This document shows, piece after piece, positions 1-9,066 of a DNA stretch of 64,000 nucleotides (its first letter is position 1; every line of letters starts with the position of its first letter). The DNA lies in NCBI GenBank assembly GCA_016710115.1, contig JADJLN010000017.1, positions 94,501 through 158,500 of the forward strand, written 5' to 3'. A model generated the notes under the pieces. It saw only the letters and a program-made list of their open reading frames with translations, ran no database searches and was not told the DNA's origin. Position numbers and translations under genes: made by a program. Origin of the DNA: Saprospiraceae bacterium. GTDB taxonomy: Bacteria > Bacteroidota > Bacteroidia > Chitinophagales > Saprospiraceae.

Positions 1-100
1 GCAAGGTTAAAATGCGCGGCCCGGGGAAACCTAAAGGGGCGGCCGGGGTCGGGCAACTGCCCTGATCCTTCTGCTCATAGCCGTTAAACAAAAAACTTCC

Positions 101-1222
101 TCAGGCCGAAAACCGGGCCACTACACGTCGACCTAACCGGATAAACGGTTGTTCGATGAGATAATAGATCACCGTCCCCGCCAGGATGGAACAACCCACA
201 GCTACCACAGAAAAATAAAGGAAAAAGCGCATCTCCGAACCATGTGCATAGGTGGCCATCAGATGGTCAAAATGGCGCATGACCAATCCGGTGAACAACC
301 AGTGACTCAAATAAACACCGTAGGATATTTTCCCGAAAAAAACAAAGACAGAACCTGACAGGAAGCGCTGTAGTCGTTCTGAATGGATCACATAGATGAG
401 GATCAGAGCCGATGCGATTCCTGTAAAGAAAAATTCACTGATATACAGAATACTGTCAAAGAAATATCGGATAGTCTCTGGCAAGGCCCAGATGTGCAGG
501 ATATGCCGGATTGAATAAAAAAAGAGGACGATCGGAAAAAGCCACCAGCGATACCGGTACCACCACTTGCTCCGATCCGAATAGGTCCGAATCTGCTGAA
601 AATATTTTGCAATGAGGATACCCAATCCGAACAACAGAAAAAATTCAGAGATGTACTGCTTTCCGGCAATTACGCAGGCAATCAGGAAAAATGCGAACAT
701 CCTGTCGCCTTTTCTCACGATCAGGATCATAAACGGAACAAACAGGGACAATGCCATTTCCACCCCAAGCGTCCAACCGGGCAGATACAGGTCGTGATGA
801 TCCCGGATCAACATCGCTTCTTCCCAGAAAAAATGAGGATTATGGAGTATTGTTTCCTTCCACAATAACAGGTAATCCTGACCGGTATGGGCAACCATAT
901 AATAGATCAGAATCATGAATAAAAAGGCGGGATAAAGTCGGAATATCCGAGCCACAAAAAATTTCTTTACAAAAGCCGGATCGATCGGCAGGTCACGCTG
1001 GAATACTTTGTACGAAAGCACCAGTCCGCTCAATACAAAAAACAGGGCCACTGCGTCCGAGCCGTTAAAGATGATCATGGCGACCTTCGCCTCTGTCATC
1101 CATGCCCAGTGCGCATTCAACACATGGTACATCACCACCGACAAGGCTGCGAGTCCGCGTATGGCATCCAGATAATCGATTCTTCCTGTGACTTCCAGCT
1201 TGTTTTCCATCCCGTAGATCAT
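101..1222 (-). CDS. Acyltransferase 3 family membrane protein (OafA-like)
   Basis: Integral-membrane acyltransferase that would transfer an acyl group, usually acetyl, to a cell-surface or exported sugar; the acceptor cannot be told. The 373-residue protein opens with the family signature YLDAIRGLAALSVVMYH (residues 17-33), where R22 and H33 form the R-x10-H motif, and continues as about ten hydrophobic segments separated by short basic loops. The length fits the stand-alone acyltransferase-3 family with no extra SGNH domain. Two starts are possible: ATG at 1222 and ATG at 1210 (MENKL). A promoter-like TACCTTCA (1231-1238 on the minus strand) ends only 8 bases before the first, so the downstream ATG is at least as likely. 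No operon partner is evident; the next gene upstream is divergent. Family is secure, substrate unknown. Confidence 0.9.
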   Translation of the reverse strand: MIYGMENKLEVTGRIDYLDAIRGLAALSVVMYHVLNAHWAWMTEAKVAMIIFNGSDAVALFFVLSGLVLSYKVFQRDLPIDPAFVKKFFVARIFRLYPAFLFMILIYYMVAHTGQDYLLLWKETILHNPHFFWEEAMLIRDHHDLYLPGWTLGVEMALSLFVPFMILIVRKGDRMFAFFLIACVIAGKQYISEFFLLFGLGILIAKYFQQIRTYSDRSKWWYRYRWWLFPIVLFFYSIRHILHIWALPETIRYFFDSILYISEFFFTGIASALILIYVIHSERLQRFLSGSVFVFFGKISYGVYLSHWLFTGLVMRHFDHLMATYAHGSEMRFFLYFSVVAVGCSILAGTVIYYLIEQPFIRLGRRVVARFSA

Positions 1223-1392
1223 TCAGCCGATGAAGGTAGGCAGCCATTCTGAAAATTTCTTCCCGAGAATTGAAAGCCTGGACAGGACAGATAAGGCGAG
1301 TTCGGACAGATCCGCACCAGTGTGGTTTGAATCATGCACCTGAATGCCGGACATCATTTGTCCATGAACACGATTCTTTCAGATTTACATCC

Positions 1393-2470
1393 ATGAAATG
1401 GTTGCTGATTATCCTGTTGGGTGTTCATGGCATGATCCACCTCCTCGGGGCAGCCAAAGGATTTCAATGGGCAGAAATAGACGCACTGACCTAAAATGTT
1501 TCCCGGATGTGAGCGTGGTTCTGGTTATTGGCTACCGTCCTGTTTCTCATCGCTATGCTGGCCCTGTTGGCAAATCAGGTGACCTGGTTTATGTGGTCTA
1601 CCGTAGCGATTCTGCTTTCCCAGATTCTCATTCTGAGTGCCTGGCAGGATGCCCGGTTTGGCACATTGGCGAATTGTCTTTTGCTGATTGCCACCGTTGT
1701 TGGATTCGGTGTATGGAAGTTTGACCGGATGACTAATCGGGATCGCTTCGATTTGAATCAGCATGCACAGTCTGCTTTGCAATGGCCTAACCAACCAGGA
1801 CCACCATTCATCCGCCAATGGATCAATCGATCCGGAATTCCCGACAGGACTCTGCTTCGCGTCAATCTCCGACAGTCGGGAAGAATGAGAATCACACCAA
1901 ATGGGAAATGGCTTCCATTTTCTGCTGAACAAGAATTTACACCACAATCCCCGGGATTTATCTGGACAACACGAGTCGACGTGTTTCCTGGAATTTTTCT
2001 TCTGGGACGCGATTTTTATCATCAGGGCGAAGGGCAAATGAAGATCGACCTGTACGGATTGATCCCTGTTGTCCATGCTTCCGGGAATGAACTGGATCAG
2101 GGTACTCTGCTTCGGTATCTGGGCGAAACCGTCTGGTTTCCTTCCGGCGCACTTCACCCCTGTATACAATGGGAATCAAGCGGACCCAACCAGGCTGTCG
2201 CCACAATGACCTGGGGGAAAACGCAGGCATCCGGAACATTTACCTTTTCTCCTGAAGGGGATTTTCAGAAATACCAGGCCCTTCGATATTACAACCGACC
2301 TGACGGCCCAACACTCGAAAACTGGGTGATCCAGGCCGAGCCAAATTCATTCCGGAATTTCCGGGGCGTCGCATCCCGACCCGCTTTGACGTCACCTGAA
2401 ACTGCCGGAGGGAGATTTCCATTGGCTTGAGCTGGAGGTGTTGGATGTCCAATTTCATTTTGAACAATGA
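1393..2470 (+). pseudogene. DUF6544-family membrane protein, interrupted
   Basis: The pieces together resemble DUF6544 proteins of unknown function: an N-terminal two-helix hydrophobic region (MKWLLIILLGVHGMIHLLGA, then WFWLLATVLFLIAML), followed by a soluble domain. The reading frame from ATG 1393 meets TAA at 1492-1494 and TGA at 1510-1512 and then continues in the same frame with family-like sequence, so these are nonsense changes rather than shifts. Near the 3' end two single-base deletions (about 2365 and 2392) move the frame so that the expected tail, ending DVQFHFEQ, finishes at TGA 2468-2470. Four lesions in one gene is more than most neighbours carry, so a true pseudogene is likely, although sequence error is not excluded. 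The family assignment rests on recalled resemblance of the N-terminus and is moderately sure. Confidence 0.6.
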
Positions 2471-2641
2471 GTCGCGCGTCGAGTCAAGACGGATCATGAT
2501 TCAATGATTATTCCTGATGTATAAAGGCTGTCCCATTCTTTCATCCTGTGGTACCAAGACCCGATGATTCAGTCAGGAATCTTTGGTAATTTGGGCTTCC
2601 TGTGAATGGTCACAGCATTTCGCGGTTTAAAATCATGCATC

Positions 2642-3633
2642 ATGAACCGGTTCTTTCTCCTTTGTCTTGTTAGCGTTTCTACCGTCCTTTCCGGTCAGGA
2701 TGCGGCACCCCCTCCCTGGTATCTGGACGAACTTCGATACCAGGTGGGCACCTGGACAGCGAGCAATGAAGCCTGGGTTTCTGATCAGGAACCCATGACG
2801 GATTATCGTGTGGAATGGATCTGGGGTGAACATCGAAATACATTGAAAGGTCGACTGTACGGAATGATCAAGGGAAGCCGACCCGTTCATTCTGGGAGTT
2901 CTATCAATATTGGGATCCCGCGAGAAAACAGGCTGTGTTTCAGCAGACGGGTCAGGATGGGACCAACGGGATCGGCACAATGAGTCCTGACGGACCGGGG
3001 AAAATAAATTTGGTCCAAACCTTTACAGGGCCGGATGGTCGCATATCTCAAATGGGCCATCGCCATGAGATACTGGATGAGGATCGGTATCAGGGAGATT
3101 CATTTCTGATCGATTCAGCTGGCACATGGTTGCCCGGCAGGAGGTACACCTGGAACCGCATCCCTCTGGAAGCAGATTCCACCTGTACCTGTTGCAAGCC
3201 ATCCTTCACCGACTTTGACTTCTGGTTAGACGAATGGAATGTCACGGACACCAGCGGTGCATTTCTAGGCACCAACCGGATCGAGAGGCAGCTGGATCGT
3301 TGTCTCCTCCTGGAAAACTGGAGCTCCAAAGGGCTGAATCGTGGAAAGAGCATGAATTATTACGACGCTGCTGACAGCCAATGGCACCAACTCTGGATAG
3401 ACAACCAGGGAAGCATCCTCAACCTTTCCGGCAACCTCGTCGGAACCGATATGGTGTTGGAAAGTGACTGGCAATCGGGATCCGTAACTGCCCGATTCAA
3501 ACATCGGATTACCTGGTCGCCACAACCGGATGGCACAGTCATCCAGACCTGGGATATGCTGGATGCCGAAGGCCAGATCCTGCAAACTTTATTTCGAGGT
3601 ATCTATACCAAATGGCCTCGGGTAGGAGAGTGA
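2642..3633 (+). CDS. Secreted DUF1579-like hypothetical protein (one frameshift)
   Basis: About 330 residues in two frames. The first frame begins with a signal peptide (MNRFFLLCLVSVSTVLSGQ, ATG at 2642) and a segment with LRYQVGTWTASNEAW; the second, from about 2880, continues FWEFYQYWDP and runs to the stop at 3633. The shift lies around 2875-2890. The protein contains two copies of a similar block: one around YQVGTWTASNEAWV and a second around FDFWLDEWNVTDTSGAFLGT, the latter followed by N-R-I-E, CLLLENW and a Q-L-W-I-D-N motif. This pattern resembles DUF1579/lipocalin-like proteins of unknown function. A CTCC motif precedes the second block. No enzymatic motif was recognised. Exported location is likely; function unknown. 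Confidence 0.6.
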
Positions 3634-4425
3634 TTGTCGGTTGTCGATGGAGTAGAGGTAGAGTGAGGTAGAGAGAGGAGAGTAGAGAGTAGAGAGTAGA
3701 GAGTAGAGAGTGGAGAGTAGAGAGTGGTATTGGTTGTTTGATGAGATCCCCGGTTTTGGTCATTTTGATTTCTGATTTTGAATTTACCTGCCTCGCCGGC
3801 AAGCAGGTTTGCGATTTTGAATTTGTATTTTTTTTGTGATTTGTGATTTGATTTTTGGTGCTTTCCGGGGGGGGGTGGTGGGGGGTGGGGGGTGAGGGTT
3901 TGGCTGAGGTGGTGATGTGGTGGTCGGTGTTGCGGATTGGTTTGGATTTCTTGATTTGTGATTTGTGGCTCGGGCAGACGGTCCCTCTCCCGTTTCGCTT
4001 GAAAATCTTATGAGTAATTTTTATAGCTGTCTTTCGATATTTTGGATTTGTGATTTGTTGGTTATTTGTGATTTGTGATTTGATTTTGGTGCTTTCCCGG
4101 GGGGTCGGTTGTCAGTGAGAGTGGAGGGGAGAGTGGAGGGTAGAGAGTGGGGGGTAGAGAGTAAAGAGCGGTATTGGCTATTTGATGAGATCCCCGGTTT
4201 TGGTCATTTTGATTTCTGATTTTGAATTTACCTGCCTCGCCAGCAGACGGTCCCCCTTCCCGTTTCCGCTTGAACAACATATGAGTCATTTTCAAATTCA
4301 GTCGTTTTGCTATTTTGGATTTGTCATTTTGAATTTATTTGGGATTTGTCATTTGCCATTTGGTGCTTCATCCACCTTTCGCCTTCCAATTTCCTATCTT
4401 CGTGCATCACGAAATTCAACCTCGT
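3634..4425. repeat. Low-complexity intergenic repeats
   Basis: No gene. It holds a GTAGAGA-type tandem tract (about 3650-3727), a shorter GA-rich copy (about 4115-4170), several runs of the phrase TTTGTGATT, and a direct duplication of roughly 80 bases (3722-3800 and 4164-4240; both contain GAGATCCCCGGTTTTGGTC). A CCTGCC...GGCAAGCAGG palindrome sits at the end of the first copy. A TATCTTCG element at 4395-4402 could be the promoter of the hydrolase gene that follows. Confidence 0.75.
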
Positions 4426-5388
4426 ATGCGCCAGTGCATTTTCCTTCTCCTGATCATCGTCCTTTCCCAGGCTGGATTTGGACAGCAATATCCTGACAGC
4501 CAGACGGATGGCCAGTACTATGAAGTCAACGGTGCCAAACTCTGGACGGTCCGGCATGGCGACGGGCCACCCCTCTTTTTTATCGCTGGAGGCCCTGGCG
4601 GCTCTCACCCCGGATTGCGGAGTTTTGATCCGCTATCCGATGGCCATACGCTGGTCTACTTCGATGCATTGGGACGCGGAAAATCCGATCTGGCCAAAGA
4701 CGTGACGGAATACTCCATCGACCGTGACGTAGAAGATCTGGAGGGGCTCCGGAAAGCCATGGGCTATAATCAAATCGCCATTCTCGGTCATTCCTATGGA
4801 GGGGTCGTCGCTCAGGCCTATGCCATCAAATACCCGATGCAAGTCAGCCATCTCATCCTGGCCAATTCCTTCCACAGCTTCCTGATGTGGCAGGCCAATG
4901 ATGACAATTGCAACCACGAGATCAAAACCAATTACCCGGAAGTGTGGGACACCCTGATGATCATTCGGGAACAAGGCTATGTTTCCAGTGACGAAATTCA
5001 TCAGGAGATCTACGGGCGCGTACCCTACGGATTTCTGTACGCCTATAATCCGGATCAATTTGTCCGCCGGGGCAAGCCAACCGGAACGCCTTACCCCAAT
5101 CGATTCAATTCCGAGGTCTATTATCAAATGGTCGGAAAGGACGGCGACTTTATCGTCGGGAGCGATATCGGCAATTTCGATTTCAGGACCAAGCTGAAGG
5201 ATCTCCCCATGCCTATCCTGGTAATCGGCGGCCGGTTTGATCGGGTAGCTGTGCCTAAAGAAATGGTCAAATACAAGACGTTCTGTCCGCAGTGCGAATT
5301 TGTCATGTTTGAAAAAAGCGGCCACAACCCCCAGGTGGAAGAACCGGAAAAAGAATTCGAACTCATTCGGCAGTTCTTACAGAAGTAG
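4426..5388 (+). CDS. Secreted alpha/beta hydrolase, proline iminopeptidase-like
   Basis: A 320-residue alpha/beta-hydrolase with a signal peptide (MRQCIFLLLIIVLSQAGFGQ), so it acts in the periplasm or outside the cell. The oxyanion-hole segment GGPGGSH (residues 55-61) is the mark of the proline iminopeptidase/tricorn-interacting F1 group (S33). The nucleophile elbow GHSYGG places Ser at 123; Asp272 (GGRFDRV) and His300 (SGHNP) complete the triad. By family it would release N-terminal proline or other residues from short peptides, but relatives include esterases and C-C hydrolases, so the substrate is open. The start at ATG 4426 is chosen because upstream in-frame codons would add a non-signal-like extension. 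Frame is intact. No cotranscribed neighbour. Confidence 0.85.
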   Translation: MRQCIFLLLIIVLSQAGFGQQYPDSQTDGQYYEVNGAKLWTVRHGDGPPLFFIAGGPGGSHPGLRSFDPLSDGHTLVYFDALGRGKSDLAKDVTEYSIDRDVEDLEGLRKAMGYNQIAILGHSYGGVVAQAYAIKYPMQVSHLILANSFHSFLMWQANDDNCNHEIKTNYPEVWDTLMIIREQGYVSSDEIHQEIYGRVPYGFLYAYNPDQFVRRGKPTGTPYPNRFNSEVYYQMVGKDGDFIVGSDIGNFDFRTKLKDLPMPILVIGGRFDRVAVPKEMVKYKTFCPQCEFVMFEKSGHNPQVEEPEKEFELIRQFLQK

Positions 5389-5562
5389 TTCAATTGGAAC
5401 GAGCCGATATTCAGCTTTCATTCTGCCATGATGCAGGCTGAAATCGTTTTGCTTTTCGCGATTCGCCCCGGGATTTCCGATTTCCGACTTCCGACTTCCG
5501 CTTTCCGACTTCCCGATTCCTTGTTCCTGTGTTCCTCATTCCTGACTTTCGATTTCCGATTT

Positions 5563-5825
5563 CCCACTTCTGCTGTTTGCCGATGTATGTAATAACAATT
5601 CTCGCAAAGGCGCATTGGCGCAAAAAGTGAAGGACGCAAAGAAATTCTGTCGGTTCTCTAAATCTCCTTATCTGATATCAAGATTCGACTTCCCATTTCC
5701 GATTCGCCTTCCCCTCCGATTTCCGATTTCCGCCCCGGACGATTCCGCTCTTAAGCGGAATGTCCGGATCCGGAACTTTAGATCCAGATCGAAGCATCTG
5801 GGCATGGTGCCGAAAGCACCATCGT
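5563..5825. repeat. Structured ~260-bp dispersed repeat, copy A
   Basis: Nearly the same sequence is found at 16193-16450. It opens with TTCTGCTGTTTGCCGATG, carries the phrase CGCAAAGGCGCATTGGCGC, and ends in an 80-base block with three hairpins: ATTCCGCT/AGCGGAAT (5742-5761), the self-complementary TCCGGATCCGGA, and GGTGC-CGAAA-GCACC. This may be a non-autonomous mobile element or a structured RNA. Confidence 0.7.
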
Positions 5826-6122
5826 CCGGGTTCCGCCTTCCGACTTCCCTGCCTACCGGCAGGCAGGCGCCTTCCGATTTCCGATTTCCGATTTCCGATT
5901 TCATGCCTTGCCGACAGACAGGCGACTTCCCTCTTGCCTGACGGAGCTTCAGTTAATGTGTTCGTCCCGGGGGCGGGACGTTTCAGCAGCCCATGTCGCG
6001 GTTCAAATAAAGAGACAGGGTTAAACTGGTTTCCTCGGTCCCTTTGTCCTCGGCCCTCTGTCTTCTTCTGCTCTTGTTTAGATAAAGTAGTTGAAGCCAA
6101 TTCATGATGGTTTGCACAAAAT

Positions 6123-6180
6123 ATTGGGCGATACCTCGGATGCCCAAACCGGGGAGAAAAATGCTGCCTGCCAGCAGGCT
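6123..6180. repeat. Short dispersed repeat (GCCAAACCGG family), copy 1
   Basis: A member of a four-copy family with core TTGGGCG, then ACCTC, then GCCAAACCGG, and often ending TGCTGCCTGCCAGCAGG, a partial palindrome. The other copies are 6264-6315, 6451-6515 and 8537-8620. Together they bracket the hip operon. Confidence 0.6.
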
Positions 6181-6263
6181 TTGCGGGTTTGAGGAGAGTT
6201 AATGTTTTGTTCATGTTCAAAGTCAACTGACTCTGAGTTCAAAAAAAACATTGTCCAAACCAA

Positions 6264-6315
6264 TATTGGGCACTACCTCATGCGCCAAACCGGAGGAAAA
6301 GCTGCCGCAGACATT
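6264..6315. repeat. Short dispersed repeat (GCCAAACCGG family), copy 2
   Basis: Shares ATTGGGC, ACCTCATGCGCCAAACCGG and GCTGCC with the other copies but lacks the CCAGCAGG end. Confidence 0.55.
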
Positions 6316-6450
6316 CCTGATTGGTTCTATGTGTTTGGGGAGGATGTTATTGTTTGGCTGTTCAATATTCAAATCAGACTGACGCTCGAAAAAAATTGTC
6401 CCCAATATACTTCCAAATCCGAACCAAAGCGTTGTGAGGTTGGCGAGAAA

Positions 6451-6515
6451 ATTGGGCGGAACACCTCGACGCCAAACCGGGAGGCAAAATGCTGCCTGCC
6501 AGCAGGACGATTCCT
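6451..6515. repeat. Short dispersed repeat (GCCAAACCGG family), copy 3
   Basis: ATTGGGCGGAACACCTCGAC, then GCCAAACCGGGAGG and TGCTGCCTGCCAGCAGG; followed by ATTCCTGATTC as in other copies. Confidence 0.6.
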
Positions 6516-6759
6516 GATTCATCCTGTTCCTGATTGTTTGCTGTTTTTAGAAAGATAAATGGTTGGCGCGTTTCAACGTTCAAATCGGTGCTTCGTCCCC
6601 GAGCAATCGGGGCGGGCTGAGTACCTGTTTCATGCTTGTCCACTGTCGGCGGATTCAACGTGAATAGGTTCAGACAGGGATAACTCGATCATCGGTAAGA
6701 ATATCGATGATGTCCCAACTGACTTCCGGGCAGGATTCTTCGATTTGCTAAAATAGAAT

Positions 6760-6775
6760 GTGCATTATACCGCAC
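6760..6775. promoter_or_regulatory. Putative HipB operator O1
   Basis: GTGCATTATACCGCAC, an inverted repeat with GTGC/GCAC arms, 118 bases before the antitoxin start. A second, more perfect palindrome with the same arms lies 61 bases downstream. Paired palindromes ahead of a HipB-type gene fit autorepression, as known for hip operons. Confidence 0.6.
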
Positions 6776-6820
6776 TTTTACATGACATTTTTAGAAACAT
6801 ATCCTATATTCATCAAATTT

Positions 6821-6836
6821 GTGCATTAAATTGCAC
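6821..6836. promoter_or_regulatory. Putative HipB operator O2
   Basis: GTGCATTAAATTGCAC has perfect five-base arms GTGCA/TGCAC and AT-rich centre. It lies 57 bases before the antitoxin start. A third half-site, GTGCAC, overlaps the GTG start itself. Confidence 0.65.
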
Positions 6837-6892
6837 TTACACTTGCACACTTGGTTCAACATACTTAATATTAACCTAAAAAGAGCAATATA

Positions 6893-7111
6893 GTGCACCA
6901 GGACAACCTCATCCAGACCATCAAGACGCGAAGGGAGAACCTGCAGGTGTCGCAGGAAACCCTGGCCGAGCTGGCTAAGGTAGGAATTCGCACCCTGAAG
7001 CAACTGGAATCCGGAAAGGGCAACCCCACTCTGCTGACCCTGCACAAGATCGCAGATGTACTGGGCCTGCAGGTCTGCCTGAAAGTAAAGGACATCCATC
7101 GTAGCGTATGA
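6893..7111 (+). CDS. hipB: HipB-like XRE antitoxin
   Basis: A 72-residue helix-turn-helix protein (Cro/CI type). The XRE motif spans residues 5-60: RRENLQVSQETLAELAKVGI, then LKQLESGKGNPTLLTLHKIA. By family it binds operator DNA, represses its own operon and holds the HipA-type kinase inactive. It opens a three-gene operon; its stop overlaps the next ATG by four bases (ATGA at 7108-7111), as in translationally coupled toxin-antitoxin genes. Two palindromes upstream are likely operators. The start used is GTG 6893; no in-frame ATG precedes it, so a start a few codons away is possible. Confidence 0.85.
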   Translation: MHQDNLIQTIKTRRENLQVSQETLAELAKVGIRTLKQLESGKGNPTLLTLHKIADVLGLQVCLKVKDIHRSV

Positions 7112-7437
7112 GACAGGCCAGGATTCTGTTCAGGGATGAAGAAGCCGGGATATTGACCCAGCTGGATGATGGTTCCTTTACCTTTCGATACCATGACACC
7201 TGGTATAGCGATCCATCCCGGCCAGCCATCAGTCTGACCCTGCCCAAAGACCGGCAGGAGTACCATTCAAACAACCTATTCCCTTTCTTTTTCCACATGC
7301 TGCCGGAAGGTTCCAACAAACAGATGGTCTGCCAGAAACACCGTCTGGACCAGGATGATGCGTTTGGCCTCCTGCTGACGGTGGCGCAGATTGATCCGAT
7401 CGGGGCCGTTCGCGTCATCCAAATAAAGGCATCATGA
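7108..7437 (+). CDS. HipA N-terminal subdomain protein (HipS-like)
   Basis: A 109-residue protein matching only the N-terminal subdomain of HipA kinases: motifs AGILTQLDDGSFTFRY, PAISLTLPKDRQEY, LFPFFFHMLPEGSNKQ, DAFGLLL and DPIGAVRV. In ordinary HipA this module is fused to the kinase; here it is a separate gene, as in HipBST systems, where the small HipS protein neutralises the kinase HipT. It overlaps both neighbours by four bases (ATGA), so the three proteins should be made in coupled amounts. Frame intact. The domain assignment is firm; its role as the antitoxin is inferred from gene order. Confidence 0.85.
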   Translation: MRQARILFRDEEAGILTQLDDGSFTFRYHDTWYSDPSRPAISLTLPKDRQEYHSNNLFPFFFHMLPEGSNKQMVCQKHRLDQDDAFGLLLTVAQIDPIGAVRVIQIKAS

Positions 7438-8418
7438 GCATGCCATTGATCAACCATTGTCCGGGTACCCTGGCAGAAGGGTTTTCGACCTACAGCCGGA
7501 CCTGCCTGAAACGGGTGTTTGATGGACGGAGGGTATCCCATATCCTGCCGTACGATACGCCGGTTAGTGGAGGAGAGGAGGACAACCGTTTTGACGAAAA
7601 CCGCCAGCATATCAGCCTGTCGGGCGTACAGGAAAAGTTCTCTGTGATCCTGGATGGCAACCACCTTCGACTGGCCCGGGAAGGCGAACGGGGTACGCAT
7701 ATCCTCAAACCCGTCCCGCAGGCATCGCTTCGACCCGATCAGATGCCAGCCAATGAGCATCTAACCATGCAGATCGCCCGCCAAGGTCTATGGCATCGAA
7801 ACGGCGGAGAATGCCCTGATCTTCTTCCGGAACGGAGAACCGGCCTATATCACCCGACGCTTTGACATTCGAGATGATGGCACGAAACGAGCTCAGGAGG
7901 ATTTTGCTTCCCTGGCCGGAAAGACACCCGCCACACATGGCCCGCACTACAAGTATGATAGCCACTACCTGGACCTTTTCCACCTGATGCAGACCACTGT
8001 TCCGGCTTATTCGGTAGAGGCCCCAAAACTTTGGCAGTTGCTCTTGTTCAACTATCTGTTTTCCAACGGCGATGCGCATCTGAAAAACTTCTCCCTGACC
8101 GAGACGACGATGGGCGACTTCCGCTTGAGTCCGGCTTATGACCTGCTTAACAGCCGGATCCATATTCATGACTCAGAATTTGCACTAGAAGGTGGTCTGC
8201 TCCCTCCTTCCCTGAACCATGGAACTATAACCCACAGATTTACCGTCCTGGCCTCCGAGGCGGGCATCCCCGATTCGATCCGGCAGGCCATCTTCGACCG
8301 CATGACCACCCGGTCAGACCAGGTGGAACGTCTGGTCGAAGCCTCCTTCCTGGATGAGCGGACAAGGCGAAACTACTGGCAGGCATATCTGGGGAGAGCA
8401 AAGAGGTTGATGAATTGA
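7434..8418 (+). CDS. HipA/HipT-like Ser/Thr kinase toxin (one frameshift)
   Basis: Kinase part of a HipA-type toxin, about 327 residues when one extra base near 7778 is discounted. The first frame gives the N-lobe: SLSGVQEKFSVIL (the phosphate-loop S-x-x-x-Q-x-K element), THILKP, and NEHLTMQIA. The second frame gives the catalytic lobe: ALIFFRNGEPAYITRRFD, FNYLFSNGDAHLKNFSL with the catalytic Asp and the metal-binding Asn, and LSPAYDLLNS with the second metal-binding Asp. By family it phosphorylates a translation protein such as an aminoacyl-tRNA synthetase and causes growth arrest. As read, the protein would stop after the N-lobe, so either the toxin is inactivated or the base is an error; a 1-bp insertion that disarms a toxin would be easily tolerated. 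Confidence 0.8.
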
Positions 8419-8536
8419 CGAGTTACTCATCGCGCAAAGGGGTCAAACACTCCAGAATATGCCTTGTCCCCCTCCGGACATACTTCCAAGCCCGGAGACA
8501 AATGCGTTCACGAGGGGGTGGTTTGGCGACGGAAAT

Positions 8537-8620
8537 ATTGGGCGGAGACTTCCTCCGGATGCGCCAAACCGGGGGAGGTAAAAGATTGCTGCCTGCCAGC
8601 CGGGGACTCGATTCCAGATT
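8537..8620. repeat. Short dispersed repeat (GCCAAACCGG family), copy 4
   Basis: ATTGGGCGGAGACTTCCTCC, then ATGCGCCAAACCGG and TGCTGCCTGCCAGC. It lies downstream of the hip operon, with copies 1-3 upstream. Confidence 0.6.
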
Positions 8621-8711
8621 CCTTTGTTCCTGGTCAACCAAATTTAGAGTCGGAAATAGATGCCTGGCGGATAAGGATGTTTCAACCCTAAACCAAGCAC
8701 TTCTAAGAATT

Positions 8712-8877
8712 CATTTTGATCCTGCGGTAGATATTTGCCCAACATGTTTTGCAAGATTTTTGACCCAAGCAATGGTTTCCTTGCTAAAAATAAGGCCTTA
8801 TTTTCACTTGACTTTTCCGACTAAGCCCTCACTATCAAGTTATGAGCATGTTGTGAATAACTTTTTCAGGGACGACT
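8712..8877. repeat. ~166-bp repeat flanking Rhs modules, copy A
   Basis: Aligns over its whole length with 13010-13176 (roughly three quarters identical by eye): both start ATTTTGATCCTG, contain TTTGCCCAACATGTTTTG and TTTCCTTGCTAAA, and end TTCAGGGACGACT. The pair encloses the two displaced Rhs core-tip modules. Confidence 0.7.
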
Positions 8878-9066
8878 CTTCTATCGTTTCCCCGAAAGGT
8901 AAATTGAGGAAAAACTGGTACGGGCTCTACAGCGACGTCAGTGCTAAAGATGTAAGTGAAAAACGTTTGCATCAGAATTTAAAGAGCTCTAGAATTTACT
9001 GAATGAGATTCTTATTGATAAATACGACTAGATTTAAATATTGGCCCTTAAATTATACTATCACCT

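Larger units (their letters stand above)
5389..6750. repeat. Repeat-rich intergenic region
   Basis: No protein gene could be supported in about 1.35 kb. From 5458 to 5570 and again at 5700-5740 and 5865-5905 there are short arrays built on TTCCGATTT/TTCCGACTT. A roughly 260-base element (5563-5825) recurs at 16193-16450. Palindromes of the type CCTGCC..GGCAGGCAGG occur at about 5850. Three copies of a separate ~60-base repeat family lie at 6123-6180, 6264-6315 and 6451-6515. Open frames here are made of repeat translation (for example IGNRKSE) and are not genes. Confidence 0.75.
8419..9066. other. Non-coding stretch with two repeats
   Basis: Between hipT and the Rhs array no convincing gene is seen. 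The interval contains a copy of the GCCAAACCGG repeat (8537-8620) and a ~166-base repeat (8712-8877) that recurs at 13010-13176. The base composition becomes clearly AT-rich from about 8990 onward, where the immunity-like genes begin. Confidence 0.6.

Noticed and set aside
5458..5905. Short regular repeats that might be read as a CRISPR array
   Set aside because: The units are 9-10 bases with no unique spacers of constant length, and no cas genes are nearby.
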